NCBI GenBank assembly: GCA_031417555.1
Contig: JANOVV010000028.1
Coordinates: 62,001-126,000 of the forward strand
DNA length: 64,000 bases
Source of the DNA: JADKIH01 sp031417555
Lineage (GTDB): Bacteria > Bacteroidota > Bacteroidia > AKYH767-A > 2013-40CM-41-45
Direction: 5' to 3'
The translations under genes were made by a program, and so were the position numbers. Below the pieces are notes generated by a model, which was given only the letters and a program-made list of their open reading frames with translations, had not been told where the DNA came from and searched no databases. The stretch's first letter is position 1, and every line of letters starts with the position of its first letter. Below are positions 16,976 to 24,883 of the stretch, piece after piece.

Positions 16976-17395
16976 TTAAATTTGTTTGTCATTGTTTATT
17001 GACGTTCTTTTATTTTCAACAGTTTTAGCCATACCTGCTAGTTCAACATACTCTTTTGTAATCTCACTTAATTCATGTTCTGTCTTTTCTTCTATATTAA
17101 TTATTTCATTATTGGCTTTTTCATGGGATGCAACTAATTCATTCAGCTTTATATGAAGGGAAATAGAAAGCCGGTTAAACGTTTTTTGGATGAAGAATAA
17201 ACTTAAAAATGTAACTCCTAGAATTATTTCACCAATACTTTTATGAATGCTTTGATGATAAAATTCTTTACTTAAAAACCATGTAATAACAAGACAAAGT
17301 GCTGCGATAAACGTAATGGAATTACCAAGTATCGACATTACAAGGGTTGATAGCTTTTCAAACCTTGCTTCTAAATTTCTATATCTACTTTTCAT
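16976..17395 (-). CDS. Low-affinity iron permease family protein
   Basis: A 139-residue membrane protein. The pattern FEKLSTLVMSILGNSITFIA, an aromatic segment (VITWFLSKEF), then GEIILGVTFLSLFFIQKTFN and IKLNELVASHEKANN matches the short bacterial low-affinity iron permease family (PF04120). Two membrane helices are seen at about 20-42 and 52-70, followed by a helical cytosolic tail. Transport of iron is not proven for bacterial members. It lies downstream of the OmpA gene, separated by a strong terminator. No direct-repeat site is visible in its 37-bp leader. Confidence 0.75.
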   Translation of the reverse strand: MKSRYRNLEARFEKLSTLVMSILGNSITFIAALCLVITWFLSKEFYHQSIHKSIGEIILGVTFLSLFFIQKTFNRLSISLHIKLNELVASHEKANNEIINIEEKTEHELSEITKEYVELAGMAKTVENKRTSINNDKQI

Positions 17396-17432
17396 TTGCG
17401 GCTTTTTAATTATGTATTGAATGGTTATTTTT

Positions 17433-17473
17433 AAAACAGAAAAGCTGCCGATTCACGGCAGCTTTTCTGTTTT
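17433..17473 (-). terminator. Strong terminator hairpin downstream of ompA-like gene
   Basis: A perfect 18-bp stem (AAAACAGAAAAGCTGCCG, 17433-17450, with its complement at 17456-17473) closes a 5-nt loop. A/T runs at both ends would let it work on either strand. It lies 24 bp past the OmpA stop. Confidence 0.9.
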
Positions 17474-17496
17474 ATTAATTGAAAATTAAACAGGTA

Positions 17497-18951
17497 TTAA
17501 AATTCTGTCTTCAATTCTACTCTCCGATTTTTGGCTCTGCCCAATGATGTATTGTTATTATCAATTGGTCTTGTCTCACCGTAACCGATTGCTGTTAAAC
17601 GGGATTCAAATATTCCATTACTCATCAGATAATTTTTAACTGACTCTGTCCGTTTTTGTGACAATGTCATATTGTAAGCGTCTTCTCCCTGACTATCGGT
17701 ATGACCTTCTATAATTAATTTTGCTGCTTCATATCGTTTCAAAATTGTAACAAGTTCATCCAATTGTGACAATGAAGCTACTTTTAATTTATCGCTGTTT
17801 GTTTCGAAGAATATTTTACTAGCAATTTGTGTAATTTTCTTTACGTCTTCTTTTGTAATTTCCGGGCAACCTTTATTTGCTATTGTACCAACTACAGTAG
17901 GACAACGGTCAACATTATCAGCAATACCATCGCCATCTGTATCAGGACATCCTTTCATTGCTGACGTTCCTGCTAAATCCGGACAAGCATCATCTTCATC
18001 AACAACACCATCTTTATCTTTATCCATTGGGCATCCGGTAATATCTACTTTGTAATTAGGTTTTGTATCCGGGCATTTATCATTAACATCAGCCACACCA
18101 TCTAAGTCAGAATCGGGACATCCTTTAAGGTTAGCCGGTCCTTTTGCATCCGGACAATCATCATTTTTATCAGCTAGGCCGTCATTGTCTTTATCCGGGC
18201 AACCTTTTAGAGAAGCTAAACCGGAATCATTAGGACATTCATCGAGATAATCAGCGACTCCGTCACTGTCTTTATCTAAAGGACATCCTTTAATGTCAAC
18301 TTTTGCAGCTTTTGGAGTGTTGGCGCATTTGTCTTTTCTATCAGCGACACCATCACCATCAGCATCTTTTATGTTTCCAAAATTAAATGTAAACCCAACG
18401 GTATGTTGAAGGAAAACATCATTAGATTTTAGCGATACGCCGTCTTTATCATCAGCTCCGGAATAAAGAAAAGTTTCCTGGATTTGAAAAAATACGGATT
18501 CGCTTAGTTTAAAATTGAATCCGCCACCCGCAGAAGGAGCTACGAAATCAGATTTACTTTTTTCTGCAGTTGGATTAACTGAAAACATCATTAAACCACC
18601 TCCAATAAATACATAAGGACGAATAACTGCATCCGGGCCTGTCAGATTAAATCTAAAATTTAATGTTCCAGTTGTAATTCCTGAAAAGAAATTTCCTTCT
18701 TTACTTGAATGGCCAATTTCTCCTTTAGTAATTAACATGTTTATATCAAAGTGGGTTCCGATATAACGGGAAAATGATAGTCCGCCGAAACCATAAAATG
18801 CCTGATTAGTTCTGTAAAAATCATTTCCAAGATCACCATTGTATTGCATAGAACCACCATGCAAACCAATATTCCATTTTTTATCAGCAGTTTGTCCGAA
18901 TGAACATAAAGCTAAAATTAAACTAAAAGATAATAGTATTATTTTTTTCAT
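17497..18951 (-). CDS. OmpA-family porin with thrombospondin type 3 repeats
   Basis: A 484-residue outer-membrane protein. Signal peptide 1-19 (cleaved near SFGQ), N-terminal beta-barrel to about 195, then calcium-binding type 3 repeats (about 197-365; DADGDGVADRKDKCANTP, DKDSDGVADYLDECPNDS and further copies with spaced Cys and Asp), and a C-terminal OmpA domain (about 372-484; FFETNSDKLK, IIEGHTDSQGEDAYNMTLSQ, NRRVELK) that binds peptidoglycan. Such proteins anchor and stabilise the outer membrane in Bacteroidetes. Direct-repeat site 7 lies upstream with a 130-nt leader, and a strong terminator follows. Confidence 0.93.
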   Translation of the reverse strand: MKKIILLSFSLILALCSFGQTADKKWNIGLHGGSMQYNGDLGNDFYRTNQAFYGFGGLSFSRYIGTHFDINMLITKGEIGHSSKEGNFFSGITTGTLNFRFNLTGPDAVIRPYVFIGGGLMMFSVNPTAEKSKSDFVAPSAGGGFNFKLSESVFFQIQETFLYSGADDKDGVSLKSNDVFLQHTVGFTFNFGNIKDADGDGVADRKDKCANTPKAAKVDIKGCPLDKDSDGVADYLDECPNDSGLASLKGCPDKDNDGLADKNDDCPDAKGPANLKGCPDSDLDGVADVNDKCPDTKPNYKVDITGCPMDKDKDGVVDEDDACPDLAGTSAMKGCPDTDGDGIADNVDRCPTVVGTIANKGCPEITKEDVKKITQIASKIFFETNSDKLKVASLSQLDELVTILKRYEAAKLIIEGHTDSQGEDAYNMTLSQKRTESVKNYLMSNGIFESRLTAIGYGETRPIDNNNTSLGRAKNRRVELKTEF

Positions 18952-19116
18952 AGAATTGTTTAATTAAATTGTTAAATTATTGAGATATTTTATTTGTTTA
19001 TAATGAAGCCAAATTTTAAATCCACTTTCTTTACTAATAACCCTAAATATTAATTTTTAGATAAGCTATACTTGAAACTTTAGATTGCAAAGATGATTAA
19101 GAGTCAATATTTGTGA

Positions 19117-19144
19117 GTTACATAATATTGGTATTATGTTATAT
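19117..19144 (-). promoter_or_regulatory. Direct-repeat activator site 7 (for the OmpA/TSP3 gene)
   Basis: On the minus strand ATATAAC (19144-19138) and ATGTAAC (19123-19117) are 21 bp apart, and TTTG at 19091-19088 is 26 bp further. The site is about 120 bp from site 8, which faces the other way, so the OmpA and CsbD-like genes form a divergent pair under the same control. No gene is seen in 18952-19365. Confidence 0.7.
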
Positions 19145-19263
19145 AATTTACATTAATTAAGTTTAAATGTAGTTTCTGTTCAATTATAATAATTGTATGG
19201 ATGATTTTTTCTTATCTGGTTGTATAATTCGATTGACATATATACTTACATGTCCTTTCAGAG

Positions 19264-19299
19264 TGTGAATTATGAAACATAAAAGGGAAATTGTGTAAT
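19264..19299 (+). promoter_or_regulatory. Direct-repeat activator site 8 (for the CsbD-like gene)
   Basis: TGTGAATTATGAAAC starts at 19264. Half-sites ATGAAAC (19272-19278) and GTGTAAT (19293-19299) are 21 bp apart. CACATTTGTAC carries TTTG at 19325-19328, 26 bp further. Confidence 0.75.
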
Positions 19300-19365
19300 T
19301 GAAATTTTGCCGAATACCCTCACATTTGTACAGTAATGATTCTGTTACAAATAATCAATTTAATA

Positions 19366-19554
19366 ATGCCCTACAAGAATGAAGAAAATGAAAGCTGGAA
19401 CGAACAGAAAGCTGCACTTAAACAAAAATTTTTAATGCTAACTAATAATGATTTGTATTTAGAATCAGGAGCAAGGGAAGAATGGTTAGAAAAAGCTCAG
19501 ATAAAATTTGGCAAGACAAGAGAAGAATTGCTTCGACTCATTTCAAATATTTAA
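19366..19554 (+). CDS. CsbD-like small stress protein
   Basis: I chose ATG at 19366 (62 residues) because the proposed -7 box at 19325-19328 would leave the ATG at 19336 almost leaderless. The sequence NEQKAALKQKFLMLTNNDLY, then REEWLEKAQIKFGKTREELLRLI, matches the CsbD family pattern (WNQxKGxLKQKxxxLTDDDL, GKxExLxGxLQxKxGKTxEEL), small hydrophilic proteins induced by general stress. The usual GKxE segment is altered to ESGAREEW. First gene of a small cluster with a lipoprotein and a 75-residue protein downstream. Confidence 0.75.
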   Translation: MPYKNEENESWNEQKAALKQKFLMLTNNDLYLESGAREEWLEKAQIKFGKTREELLRLISNI

Positions 19555-19633
19555 TTTTATTTATTCAGTGATCTGTAAAATCAAATTAGGAACCAAAATA
19601 TTTTTAGAATAACAAGAAATAAAAGAATTTAAA

Positions 19634-20095
19634 ATGAAAAATTCAACAATTAGAAGTTTAATAGCTATCTGTTTTTTAGGATCTACTCTAATAAACTGTA
19701 ATTCTTCGACAAAAACTGTAATTAAAGAAGATGCCAATGATATATACATCAACAAGGATGTAATTACGTCTGAAAATGATATTGCTAAGGCTCAAAAAGA
19801 TATTTATAGTGATTTCCAAAAATTTATTAAGGACGCTAATCTTAAATTAATTAAGAATTCAGAAAACATTTCCGATTTGAAACAAATCTCTTTGACAGAT
19901 GGGAATATTACAAATGTGACCTTTAATTCAAAGGTTGATGAATTGGAAAAAAGTAATAATGAATTTAAATCTGAACTGGATAATTATGTAGCGAATGGTA
20001 GTGGTAATTGGAAAGAATTTCAAAACGATTTTGATACTAATCTGAATGAATTGGAAATAGCCTTTAATCAAGTAAAGATTGTATGGCAGAATTAG
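19634..20095 (+). CDS. Small putative lipoprotein
   Basis: A 153-residue protein. The signal peptide MKNSTIRSLIAICFLGSTLINC ends in a lipobox-like LINC (Cys22). The mature part is acidic and helical (DIAKAQKDIYSDFQKFIKDA, SKVDELEKSNNEFKSELDNY) with NGSGNWKEFQNDFDTNLNEL near the end, a pattern common in small periplasmic Bacteroidetes proteins of unknown function. It lies 79 bp after the CsbD-like gene without an obvious promoter or terminator between, so it is probably co-transcribed. Confidence 0.7.
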   Translation: MKNSTIRSLIAICFLGSTLINCNSSTKTVIKEDANDIYINKDVITSENDIAKAQKDIYSDFQKFIKDANLKLIKNSENISDLKQISLTDGNITNVTFNSKVDELEKSNNEFKSELDNYVANGSGNWKEFQNDFDTNLNELEIAFNQVKIVWQN

Positions 20096-20160
20096 TAAGT
20101 TTGATAACAGGAATTTAAATAATACCTAATTACCATGTAATAATAACTAAAAATGCTAAA

Positions 20161-20388
20161 ATGAAAAAAGTTACAAAGAACAGTACAACTTCTGCATTGA
20201 AAAATTTAGCGATAAATCAAAAATCTAATCAGGGAAAGATAGTTCAGCGATATAATATTTCTAAGGCTTTTCTTGAATCCTATTTTATTCCTTCAAAGGA
20301 AGTAGATGCTTTTGAATTAGCCAGGTCTAAACAAGATTTAAATGCTCATTCAAAATATGGTATAGCAATTAGAAATTTGGTTATTTAA
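20161..20388 (+). CDS. Small protein of unknown function
   Basis: A 75-residue basic, soluble protein (MKKVTKNSTTSALKNLAINQ, then KAFLESYFIPSKEVDAFELA). No family recognised. It lies 65 bp after the lipoprotein gene on the same strand and ends before a 132-bp gap. Base composition is like its neighbours. It is retained because of its length, codon use and place in a cluster of small stress genes. Confidence 0.5.
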   Translation: MKKVTKNSTTSALKNLAINQKSNQGKIVQRYNISKAFLESYFIPSKEVDAFELARSKQDLNAHSKYGIAIRNLVI

Positions 20389-20520
20389 CATTCTTCTGAT
20401 ATTTATTACCATTATTGAATTTTATGAAAAATATTTATAAAAAGAAGTTTAACGCATTTTTAATTTGTAATAGCTATTTTTTATTTTAGTATCTTTAAAG
20501 GCATTCAAATAAAAAATATT

Positions 20521-21339
20521 ATGCAAGATGTTTATAATAACCTGAGCATTCAGGCAAACGGTATAGTTTTTAATTACGATGATTCCGGTGTGGGAGATAT
20601 ACCTATAGTATTTATACATGGATTTCCATTTGATAAATCTATGTGGGAGCCTCAAATTAATTATTTCAAGTTGAATTATCGTGTCATATCATACGATATC
20701 AGAGGATATGGAAAAACTACATCGGATGAGAGAGTTCTAGATATGAATTTATTTGCGGATGATTTGATCAGTTTTTTAGATGCCTTGCATATAGATAGGG
20801 CAGTAGTTTGTGGTCTTTCTATGGGAGGATATATTTTATTGAATGCTTTGAACAGATATCCTGAGAAATTTACTGCAGTTATTTTGTCGGATACACAATG
20901 CATAGGAGATTCAGCTGAAACTAAAGAAAAAAGAAAGAAGTCAATTGCTAGTATCGAAGAAAAAGGTTTAACTGAATTTGCATCAGCATTTGTAAAAAAC
21001 GTTTTTTTTAAGGATTCTTATGAAGATAATTTGAAAATCATTAATAAAATTGAAGATGTTATTTTGTCAACTTCAAATCAAACAGTTACCGGAACTTTAA
21101 ATGCTTTGGCTCAACGAAGAGATATGTGTTTTTGTTTGAGTGAAATTTTAATTCCCGCTTTGATTATAGTAGGGGAAGAAGATAGCGTAACTCCTCCCGC
21201 TCAGGCTCAGCAGTTGAAAGACAATATTCCCGGATCCAAATTATTTATTATCCCAAAAGCCGGACACATGTCAAATATAGAACAACCGGAATTGTTTAAT
21301 AAGTATGTAAATAATTTTCTTTCTGAAATATTTATTTAA
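20521..21339 (+). CDS. Alpha/beta hydrolase
   Basis: A 272-residue alpha/beta-hydrolase-fold protein. Oxyanion segment VFIHGFPFDKSMW, the nucleophile elbow CGLSMGGY (S100), acid D221 in IIVGEEDSVTPP and H249 in KAGHMSN complete a Ser-Asp-His triad. No signal peptide, so cytosolic. The HGFPFD start and SxxTPP acid loop place it near the 3-oxoadipate enol-lactonase/haloperoxidase-like group, but the substrate cannot be told. The upstream gap has an ordinary promoter (TTTG at 20464-20467, TATCTTTA at 20490-20497) and no direct-repeat site. Confidence 0.85.
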   Translation: MQDVYNNLSIQANGIVFNYDDSGVGDIPIVFIHGFPFDKSMWEPQINYFKLNYRVISYDIRGYGKTTSDERVLDMNLFADDLISFLDALHIDRAVVCGLSMGGYILLNALNRYPEKFTAVILSDTQCIGDSAETKEKRKKSIASIEEKGLTEFASAFVKNVFFKDSYEDNLKIINKIEDVILSTSNQTVTGTLNALAQRRDMCFCLSEILIPALIIVGEEDSVTPPAQAQQLKDNIPGSKLFIIPKAGHMSNIEQPELFNKYVNNFLSEIFI

Positions 21340-21418
21340 TACAATTTTTCAATACTCGCTTTTACTCATTAATGCGGGATAACAACAAAAATTATTTTAA
21401 TAGATCAGACAATTGCAA

Positions 21419-23254
21419 ATGTTTTTTAGAATAATATTTATTTTTTTATTTAATATTATTTTCAATCAGGCATTGTTTGGACAGTCTGGAACTAATAAAC
21501 AAATAGCTGATTCAGCCCAAGTGTATAAAAAAATTGAAACCTATTCTAAAAGAAGCGGATTTACAAAATTTTTATATGGTATTATTTTCAAACCTGTTGA
21601 ATCTACTCATATAAAATCATCCAGAGAAAGAAGGAAGAAATTGCAAAAATCATATAAATATTTTGAAGGGAAAATAATTCGAAATATTGAAATTATAACA
21701 TTAGACCCGTTTGGATATACAGTTAAGGATACAACTATTGTAGTTCAAAATAATTTATACAAAGCCGGCAATAGCTTACATATTAAATCCAGGGAAATTG
21801 CAATTAAAAATTTATTACTAATTAAAAAAAATGATTCTTTCGATTCATTGTTGGTAAAAGAGTCTGAACGATTAATTCGAAGTCAAAAATATGTTCAGGA
21901 AGTTTCAATTTATGCAGTTAATGCCGGCATTCATTCGGATTCAGTGGATATTCGTATTCGTGTATTGGATTTGTGGAGCATTATTCCGGATTTTTCAATT
22001 TCTCCCAGTAAGGTTTCATTTGGATTGGACGAAAGAAATTTTCTTGGATTAGGTCATGGTTTCAAAAATTCCTTTACATGGAATCATTCAAACGGGAATA
22101 ATGTATTTAATTCTAATTATTATATCCCAAATATTTATAATACATATTTAAATTCTACATTCCATTATGGAATGGATGAAAATCAAAACTACATTAAAAG
22201 TATAAATGTGGACAGGCCTTTTTATTCTTCATTCGCAAAATGGGCCGGAGGAATGTACTTTGATCAGCAACAACGAATTGATACTATTCATCAAAATGAA
22301 CCTACTTATACTGCCAAAAGTTATACATTTAATACACAAGATTATTGGGGCGGATCTTCCAGCCAGTTATCTACAGGTAATTCTGAAAAAGAACGTACTA
22401 CTAATTTAATATTTTCATTACGTTATTTGCGAATTCGGTTTATAAAAAAACCTGAAAATATTAATGACTCGTTACATTTTTATTCTGATGAAGATTTTTA
22501 CCTGGCCGGAATTGGAATATCTGCGCGAAAATATGTTCAGGATAAATATATTTTTAATTATGGTTTAATTGAAGATGTGCCTATCGGGAAGGTGTATGGA
22601 TTAACAGGTGGATACCAGGTAAGAAATAAAACCGGACGATATTATGTTGGAATGCGGTTTTCAAATGGTAATTATTTTGATTGGGGTTATTTGAGTTTAA
22701 ATTTGGAATATGGTACTTTCTTACATTCATCACATTTTGAACAAAGTGTTTTTATAGCAGGATTTAATTATTTCACTGAATTGTTTGAAATTGGGAAATG
22801 GAAGTTTCGTCAATTTATAAAACCACGACTTACTTTGGGTTTTAACCGCTTGCAAACGGATAATTTAACGATCAATAATGATAAAGGAATTGCAGGATTC
22901 AAAAGCACATTATTATCAGGATCAAAAAAAATAGTTGTTACATTTCAAACTCAATCTTATGCACCATGGAATGTACTTGGATTTCGTTTCGGCCCATACC
23001 TTGTTTGTTCATTAGGGATGCTAGGAGATCATATACGAGGCTTTGAAAAAAGTAAAATTTATTCACAATTTGGTTTTGGGTTTTTAATAAAGAATGAATT
23101 TCTGGTTTTCAAAATTATTCAGATTTCATTTTCTTTTTATCCTTCAATTCCCGGCGAAGGTGATAATTTATTTAAATTAAATCAGAGAAAACCCAGCGAT
23201 TTTGGATTTCAGGATTTTGAATTGGGTAAACCACTTCCGGTTATTTATCAATAA
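21419..23254 (+). CDS. BamA/surface-antigen-like outer-membrane barrel protein
   Basis: A 611-residue exported protein. ATG at 21419 starts a signal peptide (MFFRIIFIFLFNIIFNQALF, cleaved after GQ); the TTG two codons earlier is less likely. About residues 75-190 contain POTRA-like segments (GKIIRNIEIITLDPFGYTVK, LIRSQKYVQEVSIYAV, DIRIRVLDLWSIIPDFSI). The rest is a predicted barrel (SFGLDERNFLGLGHGFKNSF) ending in an aromatic-rich C-terminus. The arrangement is that of the Omp85 superfamily, but sequence identity to BamA is not obvious. It lies 79 bp after the hydrolase gene and may be co-transcribed. Confidence 0.75.
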   Translation: MFFRIIFIFLFNIIFNQALFGQSGTNKQIADSAQVYKKIETYSKRSGFTKFLYGIIFKPVESTHIKSSRERRKKLQKSYKYFEGKIIRNIEIITLDPFGYTVKDTTIVVQNNLYKAGNSLHIKSREIAIKNLLLIKKNDSFDSLLVKESERLIRSQKYVQEVSIYAVNAGIHSDSVDIRIRVLDLWSIIPDFSISPSKVSFGLDERNFLGLGHGFKNSFTWNHSNGNNVFNSNYYIPNIYNTYLNSTFHYGMDENQNYIKSINVDRPFYSSFAKWAGGMYFDQQQRIDTIHQNEPTYTAKSYTFNTQDYWGGSSSQLSTGNSEKERTTNLIFSLRYLRIRFIKKPENINDSLHFYSDEDFYLAGIGISARKYVQDKYIFNYGLIEDVPIGKVYGLTGGYQVRNKTGRYYVGMRFSNGNYFDWGYLSLNLEYGTFLHSSHFEQSVFIAGFNYFTELFEIGKWKFRQFIKPRLTLGFNRLQTDNLTINNDKGIAGFKSTLLSGSKKIVVTFQTQSYAPWNVLGFRFGPYLVCSLGMLGDHIRGFEKSKIYSQFGFGFLIKNEFLVFKIIQISFSFYPSIPGEGDNLFKLNQRKPSDFGFQDFELGKPLPVIYQ

Positions 23255-23310
23255 GAATTAATTTGTTTTGAGTTTAATTTCTGCGTTTTACAGTGTATAA
23301 TATTCAGTAA

Positions 23311-23341
23311 ATTATGTAAATATTTTTGAAAATTTTGTAAT
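23311..23341 (+). promoter_or_regulatory. Direct-repeat activator site 9 (for the 63-aa gene)
   Basis: Half-sites ATGTAAA (23314-23320) and TTGTAAT (23335-23341) are 21 bp apart. CTCATCTTTG has TTTG at 23367-23370, 26 bp further. ATG is at 23405. Confidence 0.75.
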
Positions 23342-23404
23342 TACCTAAATACTTGTTTTACTCATCTTTGTATTGTTAATTAAATAGAATAAAAATTAAT
23401 AGTT

Positions 23405-23596
23405 ATGAAAAAGTCATTTTACAAAAAACCCGGATCTGCAACTATTGACTTACTGGATTATAATCTTAAGACCAGATATCCTTTTCTATATAATAGTGTT
23501 GGTGGTGAATATATTCACAATCTTTTAATTGATTTATATGGAGTATCAAAAAAGACTTTAACTCAATCGAGAAGATCCATTGCTACCCAAATGTAA
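23405..23596 (+). CDS. Small protein of unknown function in the direct-repeat regulon
   Basis: A 63-residue basic protein (MKKSFYKKPGSATIDLLDYN, FLYNSVGGEYIHNLLIDLYG). I recognise no family. It is well supported as a gene: a complete regulon promoter lies 64 bp upstream and a perfect terminator 46 bp downstream, giving a short monocistronic transcript. Confidence 0.65.
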   Translation: MKKSFYKKPGSATIDLLDYNLKTRYPFLYNSVGGEYIHNLLIDLYGVSKKTLTQSRRSIATQM

Positions 23597-23642
23597 TAAT
23601 GACAATGTAAACAAGAATTTTATTTTCATGTGTGGTTTTGTT

Positions 23643-23672
23643 AAAAGTCCTCGTGGTGGAGGACTTTTTTTT
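23643..23672 (+). terminator. Intrinsic terminator after the 63-aa gene
   Basis: AAAAGTCCTC (23643-23652) pairs perfectly with GAGGACTTTT (23659-23668) around a GTGGTG loop, followed by a T run. Confidence 0.9.
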
Positions 23673-23727
23673 GTTCTTATAAATTGACTATCATTTTCTT
23701 TCTATAAATTTGATAAAATTATCTGAA

Positions 23728-24642
23728 ATGAAATTAAATAGAATTAAAAAAATTGTGTGGAAGCTGTTGAAGGAATCACTAAATGGATTTATAGATGATA
23801 ATGCAATTAAATTAAGCGCATCACTTTCTTATTATACAATTTTTTCTCTGCCACCATTGCTAATTATTATAATTGGATTGGCAGGTATTTTTTTAGGAGA
23901 AGAAGCAGTAAAAGGGGAAATCTTCTGGCAAATTAATGGTCTTGTTGGAAATGATGCTGCACTGCAAATTCAGGATACGATAAAAAATGTAAAACTATCC
24001 AGCAGTAATGTTTTTGCCACAACAGTTGGAGTAATAATACTTCTGGTCGGTGCATCAGGTGTATTTGCTGAAATTCAGGATTCCATTAATTATATTTGGG
24101 GAATTAAGGCAAAACCAAAACGTGGTTTTATAAAATTCATTAAGAACCGCCTAATGTCTTTTTCTATGATTGGTTCTGTTGGTTTTCTTCTGCTGGTTGG
24201 ATTGATTATAAATTCAATTATGGACGTACTAAACAAACGATTAGCAGTAAATTTCCCGGTTGATTCAATATATTTTTTCTATATCACAAACATTATAATC
24301 GTTTTTATTATAATAACTATACTATTTACTATAATTTTTAAGACCTTGCCGGATGGTAATGTGGCAATAAAAGATTGTCTTATCGGTTCTTCTTTTACCG
24401 CTGTATTATTTATGATTGGAAAATTTGCTATTGGCGCTTACCTTGGCAGTTCAGCAGTTGCTTCAATATATGGTGCTGCAGGGTCTGTTATATTGATTCT
24501 CGTCTGGGTATATTATTCAGCAATCATTCTTTATTTTGGCGCTGAATTTACAAAAGTATATGCGCTTGCACACGGTAAGAAAATTATTCCAAACGAATAT
24601 TCCGTGCAAATTATAAAAGAGATTATTGAAATTGATAAATAA
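23728..24642 (+). CDS. YihY/BrkB-family inner-membrane protein
   Basis: A 304-residue polytopic protein, taking ATG at 23728 rather than the TTG at 23710. Family motifs are clear: NAIKLSASLSYYTIFSLPPL near the N-terminus, a helix pair in the middle, SSVASIYGAAGSVILILVWV and YYSAIILYFGAEFTKVYA near the end. About six membrane helices. Members were once called ribonuclease BN by mistake; the actual role (possibly envelope or transport) is unresolved. It stands between two regulon promoters but has no direct-repeat site of its own that I can see. Confidence 0.9.
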   Translation: MKLNRIKKIVWKLLKESLNGFIDDNAIKLSASLSYYTIFSLPPLLIIIIGLAGIFLGEEAVKGEIFWQINGLVGNDAALQIQDTIKNVKLSSSNVFATTVGVIILLVGASGVFAEIQDSINYIWGIKAKPKRGFIKFIKNRLMSFSMIGSVGFLLLVGLIINSIMDVLNKRLAVNFPVDSIYFFYITNIIIVFIIITILFTIIFKTLPDGNVAIKDCLIGSSFTAVLFMIGKFAIGAYLGSSAVASIYGAAGSVILILVWVYYSAIILYFGAEFTKVYALAHGKKIIPNEYSVQIIKEIIEIDK

Positions 24643-24792
24643 ATCCTTCAATAATTTGTTTTAGAAATTTTATTATCTTGATTAATTAATTTGTTGTGCT
24701 TTATTTTCTGTATTAATATGATTTTTATCATATTTTATAATGTAACCTTTTATGCTCTTTTTGTTCAGTTTCAAATCTTTAAATTGAAACAA

Positions 24793-24828
24793 TGTGAATT
24801 GTGCAAAACATTGTATTAATTGTGTAAT
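24793..24828 (+). promoter_or_regulatory. Direct-repeat activator site 10 (for the phosphatase gene)
   Basis: GTGAATTGTGCAAA starts at 24794. Half-sites GTGCAAA (24801-24807) and GTGTAAT (24822-24828) are 21 bp apart. TTTA, not TTTG, stands at 24854-24857, 26 bp further. ATG is at 24884. Confidence 0.65.
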
Positions 24829-24883
24829 GCAAAATTAGTTGTGCTGGCTGATCTTTATATATAAATTATATATAATATCTGTC

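Noticed and set aside
20464..20497. Possible regulon site before the alpha/beta hydrolase (TTGTAAT at 20465)
   Set aside because: There is no partner half-site 21 bp away on either side; an ordinary promoter accounts for the sequence.
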